Source: Allobacillus salarius (GTDB taxonomy: Bacteria; Bacillota; Bacilli; Bacillales; Alkalibacillaceae). Taken from it: a DNA stretch of 64,000 nucleotides. Below, in pieces: positions 34,016-41,920 of this stretch; position 1 is the first letter of the stretch; the number at the start of each line of letters is the position of its first letter. The position numbers were made by a program, and so were the translations under genes. The stretch spans positions 1-64,000 of the forward strand of contig NZ_VMHE01000012.1 of NCBI RefSeq assembly GCF_007559425.1, written 5' to 3'. Under the pieces are notes generated by a model. It was given only the letters and a program-made list of their open reading frames with translations, ran no database searches and had not been told where the DNA came from.

Positions 34016-34978
34016 ATGTCGATCATCACAGACTTGGGTGACAAGATTTCAATGGTTGATTTACATGACTTGTTTGTTCCAGAAAGAACGGGGAGTTATA
34101 TTCTGCATGAAGAGCAACCGTCGATTATCGAAACGAGTGCAAGTCCATCGATCCCTCACTTATTAAACGGTTTGGAACAGTTGGAAATTCAGCCAGAAGA
34201 AATCCAATATATTATTGTGACACATATTCATTTGGACCATGCTGGAGGAGTCGGTGTTTTACTTGAGCACTGTCCGAATGCAACGGTCGTCGTTCATCCA
34301 CGTGGTGCTAGGCATATCGCTAATCCGACGAAATTGATTCAAGGAGCACGAGCGGTTTACGGTGACCAATTCGATCGATTATTTGATCCCATTAAACCTG
34401 TTCCAGAAGATCGAATCATTACAATGAAAGACAGTGAACAACTTCGACTAAGTGAAGATCGAGTGTTAACTTTTTACGATACACCAGGCCATGCAAAGCA
34501 TCACTTTTCTATACATGATTCCGTTAGTAACGGTATGTTTACAGGAGATACGATCGGTGTCCGTTATGCCCAAATAGCGGATGAACACGAGTTTATTTTG
34601 CCATCTACTTCGCCAAATCAATTTAACCCTGACTCAATGATTCAGTCGATGCAACGGATCAAAGGTTTAGGTGTTTCAAGAATCTTTTTTGGCCATTATG
34701 GCGTGTCAGAAGACCCCGAAAATGTTTATCGCCAAATCAATTATTTTTTACCTATTTTTATGGACCGGGGAAGAAAGGTCGAGCAAGAAGATGAAGAACA
34801 ATCATCGTCAGAAAAAGCCGAGCGGCTCTATGAATTACTGATCGAATCTGCTGCTTCCCATTTAGTTGATCGTAAAGTGAGTGATGATCACCCTGTTTAT
34901 CAATTGTTAGAAGTTGATTTGAAAGTTTGTGCGCAAGGAATTATAGATTATTTAGAGAAGAATAAGTCTAAACAATAA
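34016..34978 (+). CDS. MBL-fold metallo-hydrolase
   Basis: A 320-residue metallo-beta-lactamase-fold enzyme. The di-zinc motif HxHxDH is at about residue 70 (VTHIHLDHAGG), followed by a later His in FYDTPGHAKHH and the bridging Asp in GMFTGDTIG, and a final His in FFGHYG. The C-terminal 60 residues form a helical extension. AAAAGGAGCG precedes the ATG. It is monocistronic. Substrate not determined; thioester, lactone or similar hydrolysis is possible. Confidence 0.87.
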   Translation: MSIITDLGDKISMVDLHDLFVPERTGSYILHEEQPSIIETSASPSIPHLLNGLEQLEIQPEEIQYIIVTHIHLDHAGGVGVLLEHCPNATVVVHPRGARHIANPTKLIQGARAVYGDQFDRLFDPIKPVPEDRIITMKDSEQLRLSEDRVLTFYDTPGHAKHHFSIHDSVSNGMFTGDTIGVRYAQIADEHEFILPSTSPNQFNPDSMIQSMQRIKGLGVSRIFFGHYGVSEDPENVYRQINYFLPIFMDRGRKVEQEDEEQSSSEKAERLYELLIESAASHLVDRKVSDDHPVYQLLEVDLKVCAQGIIDYLEKNKSKQ

Positions 34979-35002
34979 TTTATAAAAAATATAGATCCGT
35001 TT

Positions 35003-35031
35003 TAAAACCGAGATAAATGCTCGGTTTTTTT
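35003..35031 (+). terminator. Terminator of the MBL-fold gene
   Basis: AACCGAG (35006-35012) pairs with CTCGGTT (35020-35026), then T residues. Confidence 0.88.
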
Positions 35032-35048
35032 GTTTTGGTAAATTTTCA

Positions 35049-35077
35049 TTGACAAAAAGTCGTCAGGAGAATATGAT
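35049..35077 (+). promoter_or_regulatory. Sigma-A promoter of the YeeE/YedE gene
   Basis: TTGACA at 35049-35054 and TATGAT at 35072-35077 with an optimal 17-base spacer. Its position rules out translation starting at 35049. Confidence 0.8.
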
Positions 35078-35126
35078 AGATATTATGTTAAACCCGATTA
35101 AATCAATCGGAAATGGAGGGATTAAA

Positions 35127-36380
35127 ATGGAAACAAAAGTACAGCCCGTTAACGAGGCTTTAGATCCAATAAAAAGAGAAGATAAGCAGTTGAATCGGCC
35201 ACAAACTCCTTTGATTGTAGCTGGTTTGGTTGTAACAGCAATACTGATGGTGTATTTACTGTTCACACAAGTTGCGATGCAACCAATTTTATTAATTCTC
35301 GGTTTATTACTCGGATATACGCTGTTTCATGCACGTTTTGGTTTTACATCAGCTTTTCGCCGCTTAGCATCAGTAGGGAACGGGCAAGCCGTTCGAGCTC
35401 ATATGGTTATGCTTGCGGTCGCTGTCACGTTATTTGCACCAATTCTCGCGTTTGGCGTCTCTTTCTTTGGAACAGGAGCATCTGGCTATGTGGCCCCTGT
35501 TGGTGTCAGTGTCATTTTAGGGGCATTTTTATTTGGGATTGGCATGCAGTTAGGAGGAGGTTGTGCCTCTGGTACGCTCTATGCGGTTGGTGGAGGACGC
35601 ACAGTCATGTTGTTTACTTTGCTTTTTTTCATCGTAGGATCAACAATCGGTGCGTATCATTTGCCGTTTTGGACGGATGAAACACCATCTTTTGAGCCAA
35701 TCTCACTGGCGACTTCGACAGGTTTAGGCTATGGTGGTGCATGGATTGTTTCATTAGCGCTATTTGGATTCATTGCATGGATTACGTTAGTCATTGAAAG
35801 AAAAAAACAACCACCACGTATGGCTCCATTGCCAAAGACTGCTGGTTGGAAACGGATCTTCCGTGGTTCTTGGCCGCTATTCGCAGCTGCAATCGGCTTA
35901 GCGGTTTTAAATGCTCTAACATTAATGACAAGAGGCCAACCATGGGGAATCACATCAGCATTTGCATTATGGGGATCTAAAACTGCACAAATTTTTGGCT
36001 TTGACGTTGCTAGCTGGGGATATTGGCAAGGAGCAAATGCGGAAGTTTTACAGTCCAGCATTTTTACAGATTCAACGACCGTTTTGAATCTTGGTGTCAT
36101 TTTAGGTGCTTTTCTCGCATCAGCCGCGGGTGGATTATTTAAGTTTTCCAAGCTGACGAAAGGAAATGTTGCAGCATCAATCATCGGTGGACTATTAATG
36201 GGATATGGTGCACGTCTTGCATTTGGATGTAATATCGGTGCTTATTTCGGTGGCATCGCATCGTTCAGTGTGCATGGTTATGTTTGGGGATTACTTGCAC
36301 TTGCAGGAACCTTTGTCGCGCTATATTTACGGCCATTGTTCGGGCTATCCGTTCCAAAACCGAAAGATTCATTCTGTTGA
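35127..36380 (+). CDS. YeeE/YedE family sulfur-compound transporter
   Basis: A 417-residue integral membrane protein with about nine to ten helices and the two conserved cysteine motifs GGGCASGTLYAVGGG and FGCNIGAYFGG. Characterised relatives (TsuA) move thiosulfate inward through relay cysteines; others sit next to selenium metabolism genes. TGGAGGG supports the ATG at 35127. Just downstream lies a sulfonate-type ABC importer, so a role in sulfur supply is favoured. No rhodanese/TusA gene adjoins it. Confidence 0.85.
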   Translation: METKVQPVNEALDPIKREDKQLNRPQTPLIVAGLVVTAILMVYLLFTQVAMQPILLILGLLLGYTLFHARFGFTSAFRRLASVGNGQAVRAHMVMLAVAVTLFAPILAFGVSFFGTGASGYVAPVGVSVILGAFLFGIGMQLGGGCASGTLYAVGGGRTVMLFTLLFFIVGSTIGAYHLPFWTDETPSFEPISLATSTGLGYGGAWIVSLALFGFIAWITLVIERKKQPPRMAPLPKTAGWKRIFRGSWPLFAAAIGLAVLNALTLMTRGQPWGITSAFALWGSKTAQIFGFDVASWGYWQGANAEVLQSSIFTDSTTVLNLGVILGAFLASAAGGLFKFSKLTKGNVAASIIGGLLMGYGARLAFGCNIGAYFGGIASFSVHGYVWGLLALAGTFVALYLRPLFGLSVPKPKDSFC

Positions 36381-36392
36381 CGACCATAAAAT

Positions 36393-36490
36393 AGCTACTC
36401 TTAAAAACAAGTAGTTCAGTTCTGGAATACAAAATTGGAATTTGTACCTTTAATTGAACTACTTATCTTAAAAAGAGTGCTTTTTATTTT
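36393..36490 (+). terminator. Long composite stem-loop after the YeeE/YedE gene
   Basis: An inner stem AAGTAGTTCA (36409-36418) with TGAACTACTT (36455-36464) is extended by CTACTCTTAAAA before and TTAAAAAGAGTG after, ending in CTTTTTATTTT. The 36-base loop contains the inverted segments ATACAAAATT and AATTTGTA. It is probably a terminator, but large enough to be a small RNA or leader element. The rest of this 303-base gap holds the ABC operon promoter and no ORF. Confidence 0.6.
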
Positions 36491-36596
36491 GCCAAAAATC
36501 GTATTTTTCTCGATTAAACAGTCAGGCAATGAGTGTCCTGATAAATCAACTATTATCTTAGGTAAAAGAATATTTTCATGAAACCTAAACAAATAA

Positions 36597-36626
36597 TTGA
36601 CACACTTTCAGTTACCACTGTATAAT
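36597..36626 (+). promoter_or_regulatory. Sigma-A promoter of the sulfonate-type ABC operon
   Basis: TTGACA (36597-36602) and TATAAT (36621-36626), both perfect hexamers with an 18-base spacer, about 58 bases upstream of the ATPase gene. Confidence 0.85.
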
Positions 36627-36683
36627 CTATTATTGCAATAAAAACATAGTAAGTTTATCGGATTAATAAGGAATGGTGGATAT

Positions 36684-37469
36684 ATGTTTTTGGAATTAAA
36701 GCAAGTAGGTAAAAGTTATGAAGATCAACAAGGACGTTTTGAAGTCTTTTCCGATATTGATTTATCTATCGAGGAGAATCAGTTTGTTTCCATTCTAGGT
36801 CCTTCGGGTTGTGGAAAGTCCACCTTGCTTTCGATGATCGCAGGCTTAGAGAAAATCACGGATGGCACCATCTTGTTGGAAGGGGAAGAAATCAGCAAAC
36901 CAGGTTCCGACAGAGGGATGGTTTTTCAGGAACCTTCATTGTTTCCTTGGTTGAATGTGAAGAATAATGTCCTTTATCCGATTAAGAAACAATTGCCAAA
37001 GAACGAAGCGGAAGATCGCGTCAAGCACTTTTTGAAGATGGTTCATTTAAGTAAGTTCACGGATCATTATACCTATGAATTGTCGGGTGGAATGCAACAG
37101 CGCGTTGCGATTGCCAGAGCATTGTCAATGGATCCAAAAGTGTTGCTGATGGATGAACCATTTGGCGCGTTGGATGAACAAACGCGAGATTTGATGCAAG
37201 ATGAATTGACAAAGATCTGGCAAGAAACGAATAAAACGATTCTGTTCGTGACCCATAGTATACATGAAGCCATTAAGCTTTCCGATCGCGTTATTGTCAT
37301 GGGCATCCGGCCAGGTCGCATCATTGCCGATATCAACGTCGATTTGCCTAGACCAAGGAAGCGGAATAACCCGGATGTCGTTGAGTTAGAAACCCAAGTC
37401 ATGGACTTACTGAAAGTAGAAATCGATAAAGTATTAAAGGAAGAAATAGACTATGAAGCTAGCAATTAA
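36684..37469 (+). CDS. ABC importer ATPase (SsuB/TauB type)
   Basis: A 261-residue ATP-binding subunit of a nitrate/sulfonate/bicarbonate-type importer. Walker [11 protein letters not shown]-loop MVFQEPSLFPW, signature LSGGMQQR, Walker B VLLMDEPFGALD and switch His FVTHSIHEA are all present. It overlaps the permease gene by 17 bases, so translation is coupled. The neighbouring permease and binding lipoprotein complete the system; substrate discussion is under the binding protein. Confidence 0.92.
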   Translation: MFLELKQVGKSYEDQQGRFEVFSDIDLSIEENQFVSILGPSGCGKSTLLSMIAGLEKITDGTILLEGEEISKPGSDRGMVFQEPSLFPWLNVKNNVLYPIKKQLPKNEAEDRVKHFLKMVHLSKFTDHYTYELSGGMQQRVAIARALSMDPKVLLMDEPFGALDEQTRDLMQDELTKIWQETNKTILFVTHSIHEAIKLSDRVIVMGIRPGRIIADINVDLPRPRKRNNPDVVELETQVMDLLKVEIDKVLKEEIDYEASN

Positions 37470-38211
37470 ACGGACACTGTTTCTCGTTGTCGTTGTTGGG
37501 ATTTGGCAGTTGGTTGTATCAATGAATATTTTCCCGGAAGTTGTTTTGCCTGGTCCGGTGAAAGTAATGCAAGCTTTATTTGACGGTTTTGCAAGTGGGA
37601 GTTTACTCGTAGCACTCGGAGCAAGTTTTAAACATCTGCTGATTGGTTTGTCGCTCGCCTTGCTTTTCGGGACAATTCTAGGAGTTATTCTCGGAAAATC
37701 TCGTCAAGCGGATGAAACGGCTGGAATGTACTTAATTGCTCTTCAAAGTATTCCAAGTATCGTTTGGGTACCTTTGTCCCTGATGTTATTTGGCTTTACA
37801 GAGTTCGCCGTCATCTTTGTTGTCGTACTAGGTGGTACATTCGTTATGGCTTTGAATGTCCGGTCGGCGATTCAAAACGTTCCACCGCAATTGGTGAAAG
37901 CTGCCCGAACAATGGGCACGAGTGGAGCAGAGTTGTTTTATCGGGTTGAGATTCCTGCGAGTATCCCGTATTACATGACCGGTGTCCGACTTGCTTGGGC
38001 CTTCAGCTGGAGAGCGTTGATGGCAGGGGAATTATTGAGCAATGGTCCAGGACTGGGGTATTCCCTACAATTTGCCTCGGATTTTGCCCGGATGGATCAA
38101 GTCATTGGCATCATCATTATCATCGGTACGATTGGGGCCGTCGTCGATCAGTTAGTATTTTCGAAATTAGAGAAAAATGTTCTCAAACGTTGGGGCTTAT
38201 TAAAATCATAA
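37453..38211 (+). CDS. ABC importer permease (SsuC/TauC type)
   Basis: A 252-residue BPD-type inner-membrane permease with six helices. The EAA-loop equivalent is VKAARTMGTSGAELFYRVEIPASIP, read in parts. Its start lies inside the ATPase gene. It ends 16 bases before the binding-protein gene. Family membership is clear; it transports the same ligand as the lipoprotein that follows. Confidence 0.92.
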   Translation: MKLAIKRTLFLVVVVGIWQLVVSMNIFPEVVLPGPVKVMQALFDGFASGSLLVALGASFKHLLIGLSLALLFGTILGVILGKSRQADETAGMYLIALQSIPSIVWVPLSLMLFGFTEFAVIFVVVLGGTFVMALNVRSAIQNVPPQLVKAARTMGTSGAELFYRVEIPASIPYYMTGVRLAWAFSWRALMAGELLSNGPGLGYSLQFASDFARMDQVIGIIIIIGTIGAVVDQLVFSKLEKNVLKRWGLLKS

Positions 38212-38227
38212 AAAGGAGAGTCATCTT

Positions 38228-39223
38228 ATGAAAAAAATAATCTTATTCGCAATGGTCGTATTGTTAGGTGCGTTCATGGCAGCTTGCGGTAGTTCCAATG
38301 CGGAAGAAGGTTCAAATAGTGAAGAAGTAACTATCGGTTACTTTCCAAATATTAATCACGTTGCAGGCATGGTTGCAGAGGAAAAAGAACTATATTCAGA
38401 GTCATTACCAGACGGCACAACTGTTAACTATCAGTATTTCCCGGATGGTTCAGCGTTCATGACAGCGCTTGAAACCGGAGATATTGAAGCAGGTATTGTC
38501 GGACCCGGTCCTGCAATGAACCACTACACAAGTGGTGCTGAAGTAAGTGTTGTCGCAGCAGGTTCGGCTGGTGGAACGGTCATTATGGCAAGAAAAGATG
38601 CAGGCATTGAGTCACCTGAAGATCTTGCCGGAAAAAACTTCATTTCACCACGTGTAGGTTGCACACATGATGTTCAATTCGAAACGCAAATGAAAGAAGA
38701 CTTTGGCATGACAACCGATCGTGTGAATGGTGAAATCAAACACGTTACAGGTAAACCAGCGACTTACTCCAATATGTTTGCGACAGGAAATGTCGATGTC
38801 GCGACGGTTCCAGAGCCATGGGCATCCTTTATTGAAGAAGAAGGAACAGGGGAAGTGTTGATTGATACACCGGAAGTTGCTTATGGGGAAACGCTACCGG
38901 CTGCTGTATTTGTTACTTCTAATGAGTTGATTGAAAATGATCCCGAGCTGGTTCAAAATATCGTTGACGCACACAAGAACGCAACAGAATTTATTCAAAA
39001 CAATCCAGATGAGGCCAAGACAATCGCGATTGAAAAAATCAAAGACATTACCGATCAAGAACTTTCCTCAGAGGTCATCGATCGAGCTTGGGAAAGAATT
39101 GATTTCACCTATGAAGTTGACGCAGAAGTGTTGCAGGAGTTCGCAAACTCTTCTTACGACTTAGGTTTCTTGGATGAACAGCCTGATTTATCAGGATTAG
39201 TCGATAAACAATTTATTGAATAA
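38228..39223 (+). CDS. ABC importer substrate-binding lipoprotein (SsuA/TauA-like)
   Basis: A 331-residue lipoprotein with lipobox FMAAC (Cys20). The mature part is an NMT1/SsuA-type fold: IGYFPNINHVAGMVA at the start, GDIEAGIVGPGPAMN, and the ligand loop FISPRVGCTHDVQ. In many SsuA/TauA proteins this loop reads P-x-x-G-N/T-x-x-D-V, so the Cys here is notable. The pairing with a YeeE/YedE transporter upstream suggests a sulfur compound, but thiamine precursors or nitrate-like anions cannot be excluded. Confidence 0.85.
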   Translation: MKKIILFAMVVLLGAFMAACGSSNAEEGSNSEEVTIGYFPNINHVAGMVAEEKELYSESLPDGTTVNYQYFPDGSAFMTALETGDIEAGIVGPGPAMNHYTSGAEVSVVAAGSAGGTVIMARKDAGIESPEDLAGKNFISPRVGCTHDVQFETQMKEDFGMTTDRVNGEIKHVTGKPATYSNMFATGNVDVATVPEPWASFIEEEGTGEVLIDTPEVAYGETLPAAVFVTSNELIENDPELVQNIVDAHKNATEFIQNNPDEAKTIAIEKIKDITDQELSSEVIDRAWERIDFTYEVDAEVLQEFANSSYDLGFLDEQPDLSGLVDKQFIE

Positions 39224-39229
39224 GATGAT

Positions 39230-39263
39230 TGATAGCCACTCGGTTCATCGGGTGGCTTTTCGT
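39230..39263 (+). terminator. Terminator of the ABC importer operon
   Basis: AGCCACTCGG and CGGGTGGCT form a stem, followed by TTTCGTTTTC. Confidence 0.75.
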
Positions 39264-39321
39264 TTTCAATAAACGTATAAAGTTTTCAAGAAAGTTATGG
39301 TAATATAAAAAATTCGTTGCA

Positions 39322-39774
39322 TCTGAATAGAAAGAAGAATCTGCTAATGAAGTAACTGATTAAATTAGTACAGATTCTTCAGCACAAGAGTTAAAAAAGT
39401 TAGTCGAGAAAACCCTAATGGAAAATTTTCGTTATGCTGAAGAAGAAAATTTCGAAGCCTAAACGGCTACTCTCGTAGAGTCAGTTCGAACGGACGAAGG
39501 TCAGACGAATGTATAAGGCTTGCTTAATAACTACGACATGGATTATGAGATTTTGGATCTGTCTGTTCAATCGATTTCCCACGAAGAAGCAGAAATTGAA
39601 ATCATACAACAAAGTATTGCAACAGAATTGGCTGAAGTATATGAATACAATAACAATCAAGTAAAGGCTATTCATCAATTAGTGGTTTAAGAAAGTGAGT
39701 ATATGATCAGCGTGACAGAAACATTGACCGACACAATCGTACAGGTTGAACAAATTGGCAATCCAATTCAATAG
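39322..39774 (+). pseudogene. Decayed NTF2-like gene with five in-frame stops
   Basis: One uninterrupted frame of about 150 codons reads as protein-like sequence (SSAQELKKLVEKTLMENF, VESVRTDEGQTNV, NNYDMDYEILDLSVQSI, ATELAEVYEYNNNQVKAI) but contains stops at 39328, 39361, 39460, 39514 and 39688 before the final TAG at 39772. There is no frame change. The pattern resembles small NTF2-like/DUF secreted proteins, but the signal peptide is not recognisable. There is no RBS. I read it as a gene inactivated by point mutations only. It fills most of a 675-base gap. Confidence 0.6.
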
Positions 39775-39901
39775 AAATTTGGTGGGCATTTGAAGTTCAT
39801 TTATTGAATGTCCTTTTTTCATTTAATATAAAGAAGGAATTCTTCACACCAACCGAGAAACCTATTCATTGTAGAAGAGAATACAATTTAGAGGTGAGAT
39901 G

Positions 39902-40384
39902 ATGGAAGAAGTAAAGTATGCGATTCAAGATGACTATCCAAATGATTTTGCTCATTGCTATGGTTGTGGTCATCAAAATAAGGATGGGCATTTATTTCGA
40001 ACAGGATGGAAAGGTGATCAGTCAATAACAATTTATCAGCCTGAACCAAAACATACAGCGATTCCTGGGTTTGTCTATGGTGGATTAATTGCTTCCTTGG
40101 TCGATTGCCATGGAACTGGGTCAGCAGCTCTTTTTTTACATAGGAAGAATGGTCATGAGCCAGGCGATGGCGAACCAGCACCACGCTTTGTGACTGCCTC
40201 ATTGCATGTAGACTATTTAAAACCTACACCTCAAGGCGTTCCGTTGAAAGCGGTTGGCGACATTGAAGAGATTCATCCGAAAAAATTCAAAGTGACGACG
40301 AACGTATATGCAAATGATGAAGTAGTTGTAAAAGGAGAAGTTGTAGCTGCGGTTATGCCTGATACGTTTGCGAATAAGGGATAA
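39902..40384 (+). CDS. PaaI-type hotdog thioesterase
   Basis: A 160-residue single hotdog-fold protein. Hallmarks are the N-terminal CYGCGHQNKDGHLF, the central helix PGFVYGGLIASLVDCHGTG with conserved Gly-Gly, and the following strand TASLHVDYLKPTP. It probably hydrolyses an acyl-CoA. GAGGTGA precedes two adjacent ATG codons (39899, 39902); the second is better spaced. It is monocistronic with its own terminator. Confidence 0.85.
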   Translation: MEEVKYAIQDDYPNDFAHCYGCGHQNKDGHLFRTGWKGDQSITIYQPEPKHTAIPGFVYGGLIASLVDCHGTGSAALFLHRKNGHEPGDGEPAPRFVTASLHVDYLKPTPQGVPLKAVGDIEEIHPKKFKVTTNVYANDEVVVKGEVVAAVMPDTFANKG

Positions 40385-40403
40385 AACCTACCATAATAAA
40401 CAA

Positions 40404-40440
40404 TAGAACCCTGACTCTTATACGAGCCAGGGTTCGATTT
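40404..40440 (+). terminator. Terminator of the thioesterase gene
   Basis: GAACCCTGACTC (40406-40417) pairs with GAGCCAGGGTTC (40424-40435), one mismatch, then ATTTCTATTTAT. Confidence 0.78.
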
Positions 40441-40511
40441 CTATTTATACAGCTAAAAAGTTTTAGAAAAAGTAAAAATAATTATAAACAACAACAACGA
40501 TTTGTGGTATA

Positions 40512-41408
40512 TTAAACTTGTTTATGTAAATTTTGCAACTCGTTCAAATTGAATAAAGCTTTTTGATAATAATGGTTTTCTTCAGTTAGCTCAAAAACTT
40601 GCTTTGCTTTTCGAAAGAATTCAAGTGCTTGAACGGTTTGCTCAATTTCTTCATATGCTCTTCCAATAATAAAATATAAATGGCCCATTCCATATAAAGA
40701 TCGATTATTTCTACAAGAAGTTAGCCCTTTTTTCGCGTGATCGATCGTTTTTTCGTAATTTGAGATCATTAGGTTACAACGAGCCAGATTATATCGAATC
40801 ATAATTTCAATATTATGATTACGAATGATTGGTAGTTTTTTAACAGAGAAAAGCAGATCTTCATAAAGGTCAATTGCTTGCTTATATTGTTTAAAGTCTA
40901 CTAATATATTTGCTTTATTGATTAAAATTTCAATTTCTCGTTCGGACTTGACCTTTTGGTTCGTGTTGAATAGAAATAAAGCTTCATTAAGTAAATCTAG
41001 CGATGCTTCCAAGTCTTTATCAACATACCTTTTACACAGAGCTTTATGCCATAAGATGAATTGTTTAAATCGTCTATTTTCATATAAAGGAGTTTTTTCT
41101 TCTTTTTCAATTAATGCTTTCAGTCCAATATAATTATCTTGTATGACCATTTCCCTTGCTTGGATTTCTACTTCAAGCGAGTAATCCATACGTTCCGGAA
41201 AAGTTGTATCATAAAAGTAATTCACATCCACACCGAGCCGTTCGGCAATCTTGAATAAAATATCCGCTGCAATAGCAAGAGAACCGTTTTCAATTTTACT
41301 AATATATGCTTGTGTACATATACCGTCACATAACTCCTTCTGTGTCATATGAAAGTATCTTCGTAAATCATAGATTTTGGATCCGATATCCTCTCGATTA
41401 TCTATCAA
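40512..41408 (-). CDS. RNPP-type (PlcR/NprR-like) HTH-TPR regulator
   Basis: A 298-residue regulator. The XRE-type HTH is at about residues 8-65 (MTQKELCDGICTQAYISKIENG). Residues about 85-298 are helical TPR repeats, seen in YKQAIDLYEDLLF, ARCNLMISNYEKTIDHAKKG and QALEFFRKAKQVFEL. Architecture and length match PlcR and NprR, which bind a re-imported peptide pheromone in the TPR groove. The start is a TTG at 41408 with GGGAG upstream. A gene for a small secreted peptide is divergently placed 183 bases away. Peptide control is inference from architecture and context. Confidence 0.78.
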   Translation of the reverse strand: MIDNREDIGSKIYDLRRYFHMTQKELCDGICTQAYISKIENGSLAIAADILFKIAERLGVDVNYFYDTTFPERMDYSLEVEIQAREMVIQDNYIGLKALIEKEEKTPLYENRRFKQFILWHKALCKRYVDKDLEASLDLLNEALFLFNTNQKVKSEREIEILINKANILVDFKQYKQAIDLYEDLLFSVKKLPIIRNHNIEIMIRYNLARCNLMISNYEKTIDHAKKGLTSCRNNRSLYGMGHLYFIIGRAYEEIEQTVQALEFFRKAKQVFELTEENHYYQKALFNLNELQNLHKQV

Positions 41409-41510
41409 AATTCCCGCACTCCCTTACAAAATTTTCCTGAAAATATTCCGATGTTTATACTTTTTGAGAAAAACGTAGAAAATGAAAGAAAATCACCTCT
41501 TATTCGGCTC

Positions 41511-41553
41511 AAATCGGGTTAAATCGCAAATCCACCTAATTTGATAGTATGAT
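41511..41553 (+). promoter_or_regulatory. Promoter region of the peptide gene with direct repeats
   Basis: TATGAT at 41548-41553 serves as -10, but the -35 position (CGCAAA) is poor. AAATCG is repeated at 41511 and 41521, exactly one helical turn apart, with AAATCC at 41528. A regulator binding these repeats could replace the -35, as expected for an activator-dependent pheromone gene. Confidence 0.45.
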
Positions 41554-41591
41554 AGATTTAATTTAAATCAACTAACAAAGGAGGGTCTCGA

Positions 41592-41741
41592 TTGAAAAAG
41601 TTTTTGAGCCTTGTTGCTGTTGTTCTTATTGTCTCTAGTCTTTATGGCTTTGACGTCAGCCAAGAAAATACGTCTGAAGAAGCATTTGTTTCCATTCAAG
41701 GAATTGGAAATGGGAACAAAGATCTCGGTTCGCTTGACTAA
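41592..41741 (+). CDS. Secreted pro-peptide, candidate quorum-sensing pheromone precursor
   Basis: A 49-residue product with AAGGAGGG 5 bases ahead of a TTG start. A Sec signal (KK FLSLVAVVLIVSSLYG) is followed by a polar propeptide FDVSQENTSEEAFVSIQGIG and the C-terminus NGNKDLGSLD. Size, signal and layout resemble PapR (48 residues) and NprX, whose mature pheromone is a short C-terminal peptide. It has its own promoter and terminator and is divergent from the RNPP-type regulator. The processed form is not predictable with confidence; it should lie in the last 10 residues. Confidence 0.65.
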   Translation: MKKFLSLVAVVLIVSSLYGFDVSQENTSEEAFVSIQGIGNGNKDLGSLD

Positions 41742-41780
41742 TTGTTAGTTGCAGATCTACAAAAGATACAACCATCCATA

Positions 41781-41817
41781 TCGGGCTACCCCGCAATTTT
41801 GGTAGCCCTCTTTTTTA
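41781..41817 (+). terminator. Terminator of the peptide gene
   Basis: GGGCTACC (41783-41790) pairs perfectly with GGTAGCCC (41801-41808), followed by TCTTTTTT. It separates the peptide from the EAL gene. Confidence 0.9.
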
Positions 41818-41920
41818 AAAAAACTGAATTTTCATTTTTACATAAATATATTATACACTGTTTAACTAAAAACGAAAAATGGTCATCTACTACTAATTCA
41901 TAGCGAGGGAGGATTCTTTT

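Noticed and set aside
39224..39898. Gene using recoded stop codons
   Set aside because: Five different in-frame stops of two types, no RBS and no other recoding in the window; decay is simpler.
41431..41444. CodY box
   Set aside because: ATTTTCCTGAAAAT has a two-base centre, whereas the CodY consensus has a single central base; kept only as an unexplained palindrome.
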